Positions 8,789-17,510 of a stretch of 64,000 nt of DNA are shown here, in pieces. Under the pieces are notes generated by a model that made no database searches, was not told the origin of the DNA, and was given only the letters and a program-made list of their open reading frames with translations. The position numbers and the translations under genes are program-made. The DNA is from JACCTU01 sp963700495 (GTDB taxonomy: Bacteria > Actinomycetota > Thermoleophilia > Gaiellales > Gaiellaceae). Every line of letters begins with the position of its first letter. Within the stretch, counting starts at the first letter, position 1. The stretch lies in NCBI GenBank assembly GCA_963700495.1, contig CAVOXT010000004.1, positions 186,001-250,000 of the forward strand. The letters run 5' to 3'.

Positions 8789-9543
8789 TCGAGTGGCACC
8801 GCCTTGCGCCGGAAGAGCGCGACGACGATAGCGAGCTCGACCTTGACCATGTAGTAGACCGACTGGAAGGCCGTGATCGAGGAGCGCCCCGACTCGCGGG
8901 CCCGCATCGCGACCGGTACCTCGCGCAGGCGCAGCCGGTGCTTGAAGACCATCACCGTCGCCTCGGCCTCGGGGTAGTCGTGCGGGTAGTCGGCGGCGAA
9001 GAGCCGGATCCCGAGCCGGTTCACGGCCTGGAACCCGGACGTCGGGTCGGTGATGCGCTGCCGCGTCAGCGTCGAGACGATCCAGGCGAGGAGCCGGATC
9101 CCGAGCCGCCGCGAGCGGGACGAGCGGTAGCCCTCGGCGCCGATGAAGCGCGAGCCCACGGCGATGTCGGCCTCGTCGGCGAGGACGGGCTCGAGCACGA
9201 CGCCGAGCTCGGCCGGGTCGTGCTGGCCGTCGCCGTCCACGCGCACGGCGACGTCGAAATCGTGCTCCCAGGCGTAGCGGAAACCGGTCTGGACGGCACC
9301 GCCGATCCCGAGGTTGAACGGGAGCCGCACGACGTGGGCGCCCCGCGCCCCTGCGACCTCGGCGGTTCTGTCGGTGGAGCCGTCGTCGATCACGACGACC
9401 TCGAGGCCGGGATCGAACGCGAGCAACTCGTCGACGACGCGTGCGATCGAGCCCTCTTCGTTGTACGCGGGAACGATCGCAACGCGACGTAACCCGCGCA
9501 GGCGCTCGTCGAGCGCGGACCGCGTCTCGAGGACCTCGGTCAC
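8785..9543 (-). CDS. GT2 polyprenyl-phosphate sugar synthase-like glycosyltransferase
   Basis: A 252-residue GT-A fold enzyme beginning with GTG at 9543. The nucleotide-binding region has PAYNEEG at 25-31 and DDGSTD at 53-58; the metal-binding DGDGQHDP is at 103-110, and GSRFIG follows. The layout matches dolichyl-phosphate mannose/glucose synthase relatives without C-terminal membrane helices. It would load a hexose from a nucleotide sugar onto a polyprenyl phosphate for GT-C enzymes nearby. The stop overlaps the DUF2304 start by three bases and its own start overlaps the CgeB-like gene, so the three are coupled. Sugar specificity cannot be read from sequence. Confidence 0.85.
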   Translation of the reverse strand: MTEVLETRSALDERLRGLRRVAIVPAYNEEGSIARVVDELLAFDPGLEVVVIDDGSTDRTAEVAGARGAHVVRLPFNLGIGGAVQTGFRYAWEHDFDVAVRVDGDGQHDPAELGVVLEPVLADEADIAVGSRFIGAEGYRSSRSRRLGIRLLAWIVSTLTRQRITDPTSGFQAVNRLGIRLFAADYPHDYPEAEATVMVFKHRLRLREVPVAMRARESGRSSITAFQSVYYMVKVELAIVVALFRRKAVPLE

Positions 9544-10745
9544 GCCACCGTCTCCCGCACGCCCAGCCCCGCGAGCTCGAGCAGGCGGCGCGCACGGTGC
9601 GCGTACGTGTGCTCGTCGAGTGCGCGCTCGCGTGCGCGCGCGCCGAGCTCCTCGACGGCGGCCGCGTCGGCCAGCAGCTCGCGGTACGCGTTCGTCGCCT
9701 CGTCGGCGTCCTGCACGACCACGAGCTCGCGGCCGGGCTCGAACCACGTGTCGATCCCCTCGACCGGGTTGGACACGATCGCCGCGCCGGCCATCGCCAA
9801 CTCGAACGGGCGGGCGGTCGACGACGCCCGCACGGTCGCGTGCGCGCGGCGCGTCACGTTGAGCGCGACGCGCGTCGACGAGATCGCGCGGTTGAACGCG
9901 TTGAACGGGATCACCCCGAGCGAGCGGGCGCGGCCGACGTCGCCCTGGAAGTCCTCGCCTCCGAGCGCGAAGTCGACCTCCGGAAGGCGGCGCGACGGCT
10001 CGCCCACCAGCTCGCGCATCCACTCGCGGCGGAACTTGTCGCCGTAGCCGTAGAAGAAGACGTCGTGCTCCTTCTCGACGGCGAGCGGCCGGAACAGGTC
10101 GGGGTCGGCCGCCCAGAAGACCGCCTCTGCTCGGCGCGCGCCGAGCTCGCGCAGGCGATCGAGACCGCCCTCCGAGTTCGAGACGACGAGGTCGTACTCG
10201 GACGGGTCGGCGCCGAAGTAGTAGTTGAAGCCGGTGTCCATCCCGCCGAACTCGGGCAGGCTCATCGGCACGTCTCCGTCGTAGAAGATCACCGGGACGC
10301 CGAAGCGCTCGCGGAGCGCTGTCGGGATCCCGCGCAGATGCGCCATCGGCACGGTGAAGACGATCACCGCGTCGACGTCGCCCTCTCGCTCGAGGATCCG
10401 CTCGACGTGCCGCTGCCAGCGAGGCGTGACCCAGCGCCAGATCACCTCGCGAACGAACTTGTCGGTGTCGCCGGGGTCCGATTCGTCGCGGCGAAGGTAG
10501 CGGTCGCCCTTCAGACGCGCCCACGCGTTTCGCGCGCGGGCGAAGCTCTCGCCCTCGAGGTACGCGGGGTTCGGCGCGGTCCGCCACCAGGGCGACTCGA
10601 TCGGCCGGCCGCGGTACGGCGTCACGATCAGGTCGACACCCACCTCGTACAGGCCCTTCCAGAGCTGCCACCACGCGGGCGTGCACCCGTAGCGAAAGTC
10701 CAGGTCGACGGCGGAGGCGACCGCGAGGATCTTCGGCGCTTTCAC
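9540..10745 (-). CDS. CgeB-like GT-B glycosyltransferase
   Basis: A 401-residue predicted cytoplasmic glycosyltransferase starting with GTG at 10745. The N-terminal half includes CTPAWWQLWKGLYEVG; the middle contains VIFYDGDVPMS and WAADPDLFRP. The C-terminal half holds VALNVTRR, RPFELAMAGAAIVS and EPGRELVVVQD. The pattern RxFEloAsGg in the last third is typical of the CgeB/DUF3880 family of GT-B enzymes, which includes spore-coat and glycan maturation proteins. It follows the glycosylphosphotransferase and methyltransferase genes in the same direction and is coupled to the GT2 gene by a four-base overlap. Donor and acceptor are unknown. Confidence 0.75.
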   Translation of the reverse strand: MKAPKILAVASAVDLDFRYGCTPAWWQLWKGLYEVGVDLIVTPYRGRPIESPWWRTAPNPAYLEGESFARARNAWARLKGDRYLRRDESDPGDTDKFVREVIWRWVTPRWQRHVERILEREGDVDAVIVFTVPMAHLRGIPTALRERFGVPVIFYDGDVPMSLPEFGGMDTGFNYYFGADPSEYDLVVSNSEGGLDRLRELGARRAEAVFWAADPDLFRPLAVEKEHDVFFYGYGDKFRREWMRELVGEPSRRLPEVDFALGGEDFQGDVGRARSLGVIPFNAFNRAISSTRVALNVTRRAHATVRASSTARPFELAMAGAAIVSNPVEGIDTWFEPGRELVVVQDADEATNAYRELLADAAAVEELGARARERALDEHTYAHRARRLLELAGLGVRETVA

Positions 10746-10764
10746 CGCGCCAATTGTGTCGGAG

Positions 10765-11481
10765 CTACCGGCTGCGACAGGTAAAGACTTTCGTCAAGTA
10801 CGGGAACTCGAACGTCCCGGGCGGCGCGAGCTCCCTGATGCGGCGGAGCAGGTCGGCGTGCTCGTCCTCCGGGAGCCTCGCGATGAAGCTGACCGACTCC
10901 GTCCGCGCGACGAGACCGTCGGCGTCGAACTGCTGCGCGTGCCGGAACGTCCGTTCCTCCACCTCGCCGAAGAGCGGCGAGAGCCCGAGCGCGCTGCCGG
11001 GTTGCTCCCGCTCGGGGTAGGCGACGCCCCGGTAGGGACGGATCAGCTCGGCGTATGCCCGGTGGAGCGGGTGCGACTTGTCGCGCATGTTCCAGATCAG
11101 GGCGACACCTCCGCCCGGTCGCAGGACGCGGTGAATCTCCGGCAGCGCCCGCACGGGGTCGAACCAGTGGAACGCCTGCGCCGCGGTCACCGCGTCGGCG
11201 ACCGCGTCGCCGAGCGGAATCGACTCGGCGGTCCCTTCGACCGCGTCCGCACCGGCCACCGTGCGCTCGAAGATCCGGCGCATCTCGACGATCGGCTCGA
11301 CGCCGGTGACGCGGAGGTCGCGCGCTGCAAGCTGTCGTGCGAACTTCCCGGTGCCCGCGCCGACGTCGACGACGTGCGCGCCCGGTTCGAGCTCGAGCGC
11401 CTCCACGATCCAGTCGAGCGCGTCCTCGGGATAGTCGGGCCGGGCGCGCTCGTAGACCTCCGCCGCATCCGCGAAACCCAT
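10765..11481 (-). CDS. Class I SAM-dependent methyltransferase
   Basis: A 238-residue methyltransferase of the Methyltransf_11 type. Motif I is VVDVGAGTGKFA near residue 40, the acidic loop ends in GVEP, AAQAFHWFD marks motif II/III, and VLRPGGGVALIWN marks the post-motif region. The AxAFHWFD signature is shared with small-molecule methyltransferases of uncertain substrate. It lies between the initiating transferase and the CgeB-like gene, so methylation of a glycan or lipid-linked intermediate is a reasonable guess, but the fit is not specific. The start chosen is ATG at 11481, 14 bases after the previous gene ends. Confidence 0.8.
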   Translation of the reverse strand: MGFADAAEVYERARPDYPEDALDWIVEALELEPGAHVVDVGAGTGKFARQLAARDLRVTGVEPIVEMRRIFERTVAGADAVEGTAESIPLGDAVADAVTAAQAFHWFDPVRALPEIHRVLRPGGGVALIWNMRDKSHPLHRAYAELIRPYRGVAYPEREQPGSALGLSPLFGEVEERTFRHAQQFDADGLVARTESVSFIARLPEDEHADLLRRIRELAPPGTFEFPYLTKVFTCRSR

Positions 11482-11495
11482 TGCGGTGGGGTGGA

Positions 11496-13001
11496 TCAGT
11501 ACGCGCCCTTGCGGCCGATCACTGCCGGAACCGTCTTGAGCAGGATCGTGATGTCCATCCAGATCGACCAGTTCTCGAGGTAGTAGAAGTCGAGCCGGAC
11601 GAGGTCGTCGAAGTCGAGCTCGGAGCGCCCCGAGATCTGCCAGAGCCCGGTGATGCCGGGCAGTACGAGGTAGCGCTTGCGGTGCCACGGCTGGAGCTTG
11701 TCGAAGTCGCGGATCGGCAGAGGCCGCGGCCCGACGAGGCTCATCTCGCCGCGAAGCACGTTGAACGCCTGCGGCATCTCGTCCAGAGAGAGCCGGCGGA
11801 GGATCGCCCCGACACGCGTCACACGTGGGTCGTCCCGGATCTTGAAGAGCGGGCCAGACGCTTCGTTTCGGGTCTCGAGCTTGTCCTGCAGGCGCTCGGA
11901 GCCCAGGAGCATCGTCCTGAACTTGATCATCTCGAACTCGCGCTCGCCGAGGCCCACGCGGCGGTCGCTGTAGAACACCGGACCGCGCGAGTCGAGCTTG
12001 ATCGCCACGGCGATCAGGAGCCAGAGCGGCAGCCCGACGACGACGACGAGCGACGCGACGACGAGGTCGAAGACACGCTTGAGCGCCCAGTCGATCCCCG
12101 CGAAGACCGGCGGGCGAAGCTGGAAGAGGGGCATCGCCTGGCCCGGGACGTACTCGGCACGCTGCTTCAGGATCTCCGCCGTCGTCGGGGCGACCCGGAC
12201 CTGCACGCCGCGCTGGTGCGCCTGCTCGACGAGCTCGACGAGCTGGTCGTCGGTCACGTCGCCGCCGGTCACGATCAGCTCATGAACAGGTTGGCTCGCG
12301 AGCACCTGGGGCAGGTCGCTCAGCGTGCCCAGGCGTGGCAGCGGGATGCCGTCCGGCTCCGGGGCGATCGCGCCCACGAATTCGTACTCGATGCCACCGC
12401 GCGCCGCTCCGAGCGTTCGCAGCAGGTGGGCGACGTGCTCACCGTCGCCGACCAGCACCGCGCGGCGGCGCACGCCGAACAGGTGCCACAGGTCGCGCGT
12501 CACGCGCTCGTAGCTCGCGCGCAGGAGGCTGATGATCGCAACACAGGTGATCACCGCAGTCGGCGCGAGCCCGTACGTGCCGAACTCGTGGTCGACACCC
12601 CAGGCGAAGACGACCGTGATCACCGCGACGAGGACGAGCGAGGAGACGACGCGTCCGACCCCGGCCCGCCGCTCCCTTTCGGCGTAGAGGCCCGCCTGCC
12701 AGAAGACGAGGATCGTGATCAGGGTCAGGAACGGGAGCCACTGCTCCTCGGCCTGCCAGGGGATCCCCCAGAGCGGCAGCTCGTGCTCGTAGTACAGCCA
12801 GCGGAGGACGAGTGCGACGTAGAGCCCCAGCGCAAGTCCGCATACGTCGATCGTCAGGAGCGCCACGATCGAGGCGAGCCTGCGGATGAGGGAACGAAGC
12901 GGAGGTCGGGCGAGGATCGAGGTTCGCGTCGCCCGAATGTCGGACGCGACGGGAGGACGCTCCTGCTCCGGCGGCGCCTCAGGGTCCGCCGTGGTGGTCA
13001 C
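11496..13001 (-). CDS. Polyprenyl glycosylphosphotransferase (WbaP/CpsE-like initiating enzyme)
   Basis: A 501-residue exopolysaccharide-initiating enzyme. About four N-terminal helices (residues 40-165) precede a CoA-binding-like Rossmann region (RRRAVLVGDGEHVAHLL). A fifth hydrophobic segment near 300 leads into the catalytic sugar-transferase domain with DSRGPVFYSDRRVG, KFRTML, LRRLSLDEMPQAFNVLRG, MSLVGPRP and PGITGLWQISGRS. This is the complete signature of the PF02397 family that moves a sugar-1-phosphate from UDP-sugar to undecaprenyl phosphate. It starts with GTG at 13001, 17-35 bases from a divergent methyltransferase. A second, short-form enzyme of this class lies at 46619-47269. Confidence 0.9.
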   Translation of the reverse strand: MTTTADPEAPPEQERPPVASDIRATRTSILARPPLRSLIRRLASIVALLTIDVCGLALGLYVALVLRWLYYEHELPLWGIPWQAEEQWLPFLTLITILVFWQAGLYAERERRAGVGRVVSSLVLVAVITVVFAWGVDHEFGTYGLAPTAVITCVAIISLLRASYERVTRDLWHLFGVRRRAVLVGDGEHVAHLLRTLGAARGGIEYEFVGAIAPEPDGIPLPRLGTLSDLPQVLASQPVHELIVTGGDVTDDQLVELVEQAHQRGVQVRVAPTTAEILKQRAEYVPGQAMPLFQLRPPVFAGIDWALKRVFDLVVASLVVVVGLPLWLLIAVAIKLDSRGPVFYSDRRVGLGEREFEMIKFRTMLLGSERLQDKLETRNEASGPLFKIRDDPRVTRVGAILRRLSLDEMPQAFNVLRGEMSLVGPRPLPIRDFDKLQPWHRKRYLVLPGITGLWQISGRSELDFDDLVRLDFYYLENWSIWMDITILLKTVPAVIGRKGAY

Positions 13002-13036
13002 GGAAGGCGATTCTAGCGGTGCTTAGACTGCCGCCC

Positions 13037-13660
13037 GTGGAGCGCCTCGAGCAGAAGTACCGGCGGCATCACCGCGATTCACGCCCACCGGACTTCATCT
13101 GGGCGCGCCCGGAGCGAACCGCGCTCTTCCGTACGCACGTCGGCGGCCCGGGCCGGCGCGTGCTCGACCTGGGGTGCCGCTTCGGCGCCCTGACCGCCTT
13201 CTACGCGAAAGGCAACAACGTTGTCGGAGTCGACATCGACCGCGAGGCGCTCGCCCACGCGGCGGAGGGACTCGGGATCGAGACGGTCTGGGCCGACCTC
13301 GACGATCCGCTCCCCTTCGCGGATGACGAGTTCGACGTAGTGGTGATCGGCGAGGTGCTCGAGCACATCCGCGAGCCACAGCGCCTGCTCGGGGAGGCGA
13401 GGCGCGTCCTCCAGACGGACGGCCGCCTCGTCGGCTCGACCCCGAACGGGTTTCGGCTCAAGAACCGCCTCCGCTTTCTTGCCGGGCGCCACCCCGAGCC
13501 CGACCCGACACACCTGCACATCTTCTCGCCGGACGACGTTCGCGCCCTGCTCGCGGACTTCGAGGGCGCCGAGCTCCAGTTCGTCGCCGGCCGGATCGCG
13601 CGACTCCATCCGCGCCTGCTCGCGAACGTGATCTTCTTCACCGCGCGAAAGCCCGGCTGA
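13037..13660 (+). CDS. Class I SAM-dependent methyltransferase
   Basis: A methyltransferase of about 207 residues. Motif I is RVLDLGCRFGALTAF, the acidic partner is GVDIDREAL, and FDVVVIGEVLEHIREP plus VLQTDGRLVGSTPN complete the Methyltransf_11 pattern. The frame is open from GTG 13019, but GTG 13037 gives the more natural N-terminus (VERLEQKYRRHH) and leaves room for divergent promoters; I use the latter. It stands alone between opposite-strand genes, and its last 23 bases overlap the convergent deacetylase-like gene. A sugar or lipid-carrier substrate is a guess from context. Confidence 0.78.
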   Translation: MERLEQKYRRHHRDSRPPDFIWARPERTALFRTHVGGPGRRVLDLGCRFGALTAFYAKGNNVVGVDIDREALAHAAEGLGIETVWADLDDPLPFADDEFDVVVIGEVLEHIREPQRLLGEARRVLQTDGRLVGSTPNGFRLKNRLRFLAGRHPEPDPTHLHIFSPDDVRALLADFEGAELQFVAGRIARLHPRLLANVIFFTARKPG

Positions 13661-14276
13661 CCTCGTCGAGGTCGGCGGGCGGGCGGCGCCGCGCGAGTAC
13701 GCGCAAGCCGAGCTCGAGCGCGAGTGCGCGCTTCCGGACGAGGAGATCGGTGTCGTGGAAGTAGACGTGGACGTACTCGGGGAGACGAAGAGCGCGGGCA
13801 AGCATGCCGACGGTGTGCGTGGCCGGGAGCAGCCCCGGCCCTGGGCCGTCGACGCGCAGCCCCCCGCCGTACGGGAGCGAGAACGTCGTCGCGGTGCAGT
13901 CGACGATGCCCTTCTCGGCGAGCACTGCCCGCACCCGCTCGTCCGTGTACCAGCCGCCGCCGCAGAAGAAGCCCGGGGCGAGCCCCTGCGCGGTCAGCCA
14001 GTCGAGCTCCCGGCTGACACGCCCGGCGGGCTCACCCTCGGTCGGTCTCGCGTGCGAGGGCGACGTCCAGTGCGTGTGGAGGCCGAACGGGACGTCGAGC
14101 GAGCGCACCCGGTCGAGCCAGCGGTCTCGTCCTCGCCGTGCTCGCCGTCCGGCGGACGGACGAGCGCCGCGATCGCGAAAGCCGCCCGGGCGGCGGCGAA
14201 GAAATGCGGAAAGCCGCGCCCAGACGGCGTCGTCGAGCGGGCGCTCGACGTGGCAGGACGCGACTGCGACACGCAC
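13638..14276 (-). CDS. Polysaccharide deacetylase-like protein (two compensating frameshifts)
   Basis: A protein of about 212 residues resembling the NodB/polysaccharide deacetylase group. Visible pieces are MRVAVASCHVERP at the N-terminus, GLHTHWTSPSHARP in the middle, FFCGGGWYTDERV and YVHVYFHDTDLL near the end; the paired His motifs fit a metal site. Between about 14110 and 14200 the protein moves into another frame (AAFAIAALVRPPDGEHGEDE) and back. This looks like one inserted and one lost base rather than a real novel segment. The start is GTG at 14276, divergent from the membrane transferase at 14297. Function as a glycan deacetylase is likely but not certain. Confidence 0.6.
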   Translation of the reverse strand: MRVAVASCHVERPLDDAVWARLSAFLRRRPGGFRDRGARPSAGRRARRGRDRWLDRVRSLDVPFGLHTHWTSPSHARPTEGEPAGRVSRELDWLTAQGLAPGFFCGGGWYTDERVRAVLAEKGIVDCTATTFSLPYGGGLRVDGPGPGLLPATHTVGMLARALRLPEYVHVYFHDTDLLVRKRALALELGLRVLARRRPPADLDEVSRAFAR

Positions 14277-14296
14277 GGTCCGTACGCTACGCGCGC

Positions 14297-15567
14297 GTGA
14301 CCCGCCGGAACGCCTACCTGGTGCTCGCCGCCGCGAGCGCGCTGCCCCGGCTGGCCGCGCTGCTCTTCGAGCGCAGCGACATCACGTCGGCCTTCGTCGA
14401 CAAGGGCGACGACTTCGCGCTGACGTTCCTCGACAGCGGCACGTACGGGTTCATCCCGGGGATCCCCGTCGGCGTACACGCAGCCGCTCTACGGGTTCTT
14501 CCTCGTCCCGCTCTACTGGGTGTTCGAGCGGCACTGGCTGGTGATCGGGCTCGCGCACGTCACCGTCGCAGTCGCGACGGCGTGGTTGGTGTACGAGCTC
14601 GCACGGCGCGTCGTCGATGCACGCGTCGGGCTCGTCGCCGCACTGCTGACCACGCTGCACCCGTACCTCGTCTGGCACGACGTGCACATGAACCGCGAGA
14701 TCCTCGACCACTTCCTCGCGGTCGCGGCCGTGCTCGCTCACCCTCGTCGTCGCGGAGGGCCGGTCTCCAAGTAACAGACTGTTACTTGCCGCCGGCGCGC
14801 TCGGGGTCACGCTCGGACTGATGATCCTCGGCAACGTCCGCACGCTGTTCGTGCCGCTCGTGCTCGGCGCGTACGTCCTCTGGCGCCGCCGCGCCTGGAC
14901 GTGGGAGCCGGCCGTCGCGCTCGCCGTCGCCGCGCTCGTGCTCGCGCCGTGGGTGATTCGGAACGACGCGAACGTCGGCTGCGTCGCGATCACGACCGAC
15001 GCGCGCGCCCTCTGGAAGGCGAACAACGTCCAGACGCTCGAAACGCTCCGCGCCGGGGGCTGGATCGACGACGTGGACAACATCCCGGGCGCGCCGATCA
15101 CGCCGCAGGACGCGGGCGAGCTCTACAGGGAGACCGGCCGCATCGTCCGGACCGACGAGTGCGCGCAGATGCGCTTCTACCGCAAGCTCGCGCTCGACTT
15201 CATGCGCGACCACCCCGGCGAGAAGGCGGAGCTCGCCGCGTACGGCGCGAAGCTGCTCTGGCAGCCGAACGTCCCCAAGACCGAGGGGCGGCCCGGGAGC
15301 GGCACCTTCCTCGACGTCGCGCGAGACTGGGCCGAGCCGCTGTTCATGATCCCCGTCTTCCTGCTCGCGCTCTACGGGCTGACCCTCGTGCCACGGCACT
15401 TCGCGGCGCTCGCGCGTCTCGCTGCTCGCCTACCAGACGGTGATGGCGATGCTCTTCATCGGGCAGACGCGCTACCGCGCGCCGTGGGACTTCCTGACGA
15501 TGACGCTCGCGGCCGCGGCGCTGCGGTTCAGCTCTGGGCGAGGTTCTCGAAGAGTGCGGCGAAGTAG
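14297..15567 (+). CDS. GT39/ArnT-like membrane glycosyltransferase (three or four frameshifts)
   Basis: A membrane transferase of about 420 residues scattered over several frames. The segments read in order: RRNAYLVLAAASALPRLAAL and DKGDDFALTFLDSGTYG; then, after a shift near 14470, SAYTQPLYGFFLVPLYW, ELARRVVDARVGLVAALLT and VHMNREILDHF; then, after about 14735, ILGNVRTLFVPLVLGAYV and LAPWVIRND; then, after about 15415, QTRYRAPWDF. These are standard GT39/PMT-like landmarks, including the acidic first loop and a late RYR motif. The first three shifts each fit one extra base. The end is uncertain; the TAG at 15567 lies just before a strong inverted repeat. Read it as an intact gene in poor sequence or, less likely, a pseudogene. 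Confidence 0.6.
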
Positions 15568-15571
15568 CTCG

Positions 15572-15611
15572 TCGTCGCCCCTCCGGCGACGTGAGGCCGG
15601 AGGGGCGACGA
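15572..15611. terminator. Perfect 15-bp inverted repeat between convergent genes
   Basis: Bases 15572-15586 and 15597-15611 are exact reverse complements around a 10-base loop (core GTCGCCCCTCCGG / CCGGAGGGGCGAC). It sits between the membrane transferase ending at 15567 and the convergent substrate-binding protein gene ending at 15624. There is no U-tract on either side, so it is an actinobacterial-type hairpin terminator at best, probably serving both strands. Confidence 0.6.
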
Positions 15612-15623
15612 TCGCTCACTTCG

Positions 15624-17366
15624 TTATGACACTCCGACGGGCCGGAGTCGTGTGAGCATCTCGATACCCGTCATCTGCAGGTAGTTCCGCCACATTGCGG
15701 GAAGCACCTGGTTGTGCTGGGCCTTCGGGAAGTTCGTCCAGTGAGACGTGTTCCACTGGGCCCAGATGCCGTTGTACCAAAGCGGGACAACCGGCATGTC
15801 CGTGAGGAAGATCTTCTGAAGCTTGGACATCGTTGACTTCATCGCCGCCTGATTGTTCGTCGGCGTCTTGTTCAGCTGCCGCGTGAGGTTCCAGGCGGTC
15901 GGTTCGCTGTACCGCTCGTAGTTCACGGTCGTCTGGGTCTCGAGGATCGGAAGCCGGAACAGGTAGTCGTAGAACGTCCACGGCGTGTTCGTGATCTGCC
16001 GGTCGTTCGCGATGACCAGGTCGTAGCGAGCGTGGCCTCGGTCGTCGACCAGCGTGTTGTAGTCCGGATACGCCGGCGTGATCCTGATCCCGGCAGCCTT
16101 CGAGCTGTCGGAGATGATCTGGATCGCGGTCATCCAGTCCGACCAGCCGTTCGGGACGATGATGTTGAGCGCGATCCGGGACCCGTCCTTGTTCTCGACG
16201 AACCCGTCACCGTTCGTGTCCCGGTAGCCGGCCCCGGCCAGCAGCGCCTTCGCCCGGGTGATGTTGTACGAGAAGCCGTACTGCTTCACGACCTTCTTGT
16301 CGACGTACTTGCTCCAGCTCGGGAGCAGGCCGGTCGCGTTCGCCTTGGTCACGATTCCGCCGTAGTCGGCCGTCACGATCCGGTTCACGTTGATCGAGAA
16401 CGCCAACGCCCGACGGAACACCTTGTCGTTCAACGGCTTCCGCGTCGTGTTGGGGAACATCCACGCGGTGTTCCCGGCCAGCATGTACGGCGTCTTGCTG
16501 AAGTACGTGCCGATCTTGCCGCCGACCTGCCTGTTGATGCCCGGCACGAAGTTGTTGCTGATGTCGATGTTGCCGGCCAGCAGGTTCGCAAGCGACGAGG
16601 CGTTGCTGCCGTTGTAGATGTCGACGATGTACTTCGGTTTGACGGTCATGCCGAGCGCCTTCGTCGCCCACCAGCCGCTCCTCCGCTGCCAGGTGAACGT
16701 CTCCTGGGAGTTCAGACCGCTGTGGTAGGTGTAGGGCCCGGTACCGATCAGCTTCTTGACGTCGTTCGTGTTGCCGCTGACGATCTGGTTGCTCGTGTAG
16801 CCACGCCAGACGTGCTGCGGCACGATCGGAACGTTGAACAGGTAGTTGTCCCACTCCTGGTAGTTCGGCGTCCCGCTGAACGTGAAGACGACCTTGTTCC
16901 CGGACGCCGCGACGCTCTTCAGTCCCGTCTTCCACAGCGTGTTCTGCGGATGCGTCGGGATCCTGAGCTTGTCGTACGTGAACTTGAAGTCGGCGGCGGT
17001 CAAGAGCTTGCCGTCACTCCACTTGACGCCCGGCCGAACGGTCATCACGTAGACGTTCTTCGACGTCCACGTTCCCTTGTTCGCCAGCCACGGCTTGAAC
17101 ACGTTCTTGAGCGGGTCGTAACGGAACGGCGTCTCGTAGACGAGCCCGACAGTCCCGGTCACGTAGTCCCAGTTCTTGAACGGGTTGAGATCACTGTACG
17201 GACCCCACATCGTGCCGGTCGTGTACAGCGTCTGCCCGCGCGGAAGGGCGGACACCCCCTGCTGCTTGGCGGCCGCGCCACCGGCCGTCATGAACGCGAC
17301 CACGACGAGAGCGATCACGGCAAGCGTGCCCCCGCCGAGGGCGTTTCGTTTCGTACTCGATGACAT
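15624..17366 (-). CDS. ABC transporter substrate-binding protein, peptide/solute family 5
   Basis: A 580-residue secreted binding protein. A Sec signal peptide (VIALVVVAFMTAGGAAA, cleavage near residue 34) lacks the lipobox cysteine usual for this family in Gram-positives. The mature part has the family 5 landmarks: LNPFKNWDYVTGTVGLVYE, WSDGKLLTAADFKFTYDKL, GTGPYTY, VFRRALAFSINVNRIV and GAGYRDTNGDGF. Such proteins bind oligopeptides or other solutes for Opp/Dpp-type importers, but no permease or ATPase gene is present in this window. It has the strongest Shine-Dalgarno in the region and a palindromic leader. Composition is richer in Asn, Thr and Lys than neighbours, as expected for an exported protein. 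Confidence 0.9.
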   Translation of the reverse strand: MSSSTKRNALGGGTLAVIALVVVAFMTAGGAAAKQQGVSALPRGQTLYTTGTMWGPYSDLNPFKNWDYVTGTVGLVYETPFRYDPLKNVFKPWLANKGTWTSKNVYVMTVRPGVKWSDGKLLTAADFKFTYDKLRIPTHPQNTLWKTGLKSVAASGNKVVFTFSGTPNYQEWDNYLFNVPIVPQHVWRGYTSNQIVSGNTNDVKKLIGTGPYTYHSGLNSQETFTWQRRSGWWATKALGMTVKPKYIVDIYNGSNASSLANLLAGNIDISNNFVPGINRQVGGKIGTYFSKTPYMLAGNTAWMFPNTTRKPLNDKVFRRALAFSINVNRIVTADYGGIVTKANATGLLPSWSKYVDKKVVKQYGFSYNITRAKALLAGAGYRDTNGDGFVENKDGSRIALNIIVPNGWSDWMTAIQIISDSSKAAGIRITPAYPDYNTLVDDRGHARYDLVIANDRQITNTPWTFYDYLFRLPILETQTTVNYERYSEPTAWNLTRQLNKTPTNNQAAMKSTMSKLQKIFLTDMPVVPLWYNGIWAQWNTSHWTNFPKAQHNQVLPAMWRNYLQMTGIEMLTRLRPVGVS

Positions 17367-17370
17367 GACA

Positions 17371-17380
17371 CTCCTCCTCT
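17371..17380 (-). promoter_or_regulatory. Strong ribosome binding site for the substrate-binding protein
   Basis: On the minus strand AGAGGAGGAG lies four bases upstream of the ATG at 17366. It fixes that start and stands out here, where most genes rely on stop/start overlaps without a visible ribosome site. Confidence 0.8.
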
Positions 17381-17382
17381 CA

Positions 17383-17408
17383 TACCGCTCGTTTTCTCTC
17401 GAGCGGTA
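17383..17408 (-). promoter_or_regulatory. 9-bp perfect palindrome in the leader of the substrate-binding protein gene
   Basis: TACCGCTCG (17383-17391) and CGAGCGGTA (17400-17408) are exact reverse complements around an 8-base loop, two bases beyond the ribosome site of the gene at 15624-17366. It could be an operator or an mRNA hairpin controlling translation. The remaining gap to 17510 shows no other feature I can support. Confidence 0.4.
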
Positions 17409-17510
17409 GATGAGTCGCTGCCGCGCCCGTCTTGGCGGCGCGGCATCTCCGTGTCTATCGCGCAGCCCGAGGGCCGCCAAGCGCAGGCCTACTGATCCGG
17501 CTCGCAACTA

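Noticed and set aside
11337..13016. A long plus-strand frame opposite the initiating transferase
   Set aside because: Highly charged, motif-free translation that mirrors codon structure of the real minus-strand gene.
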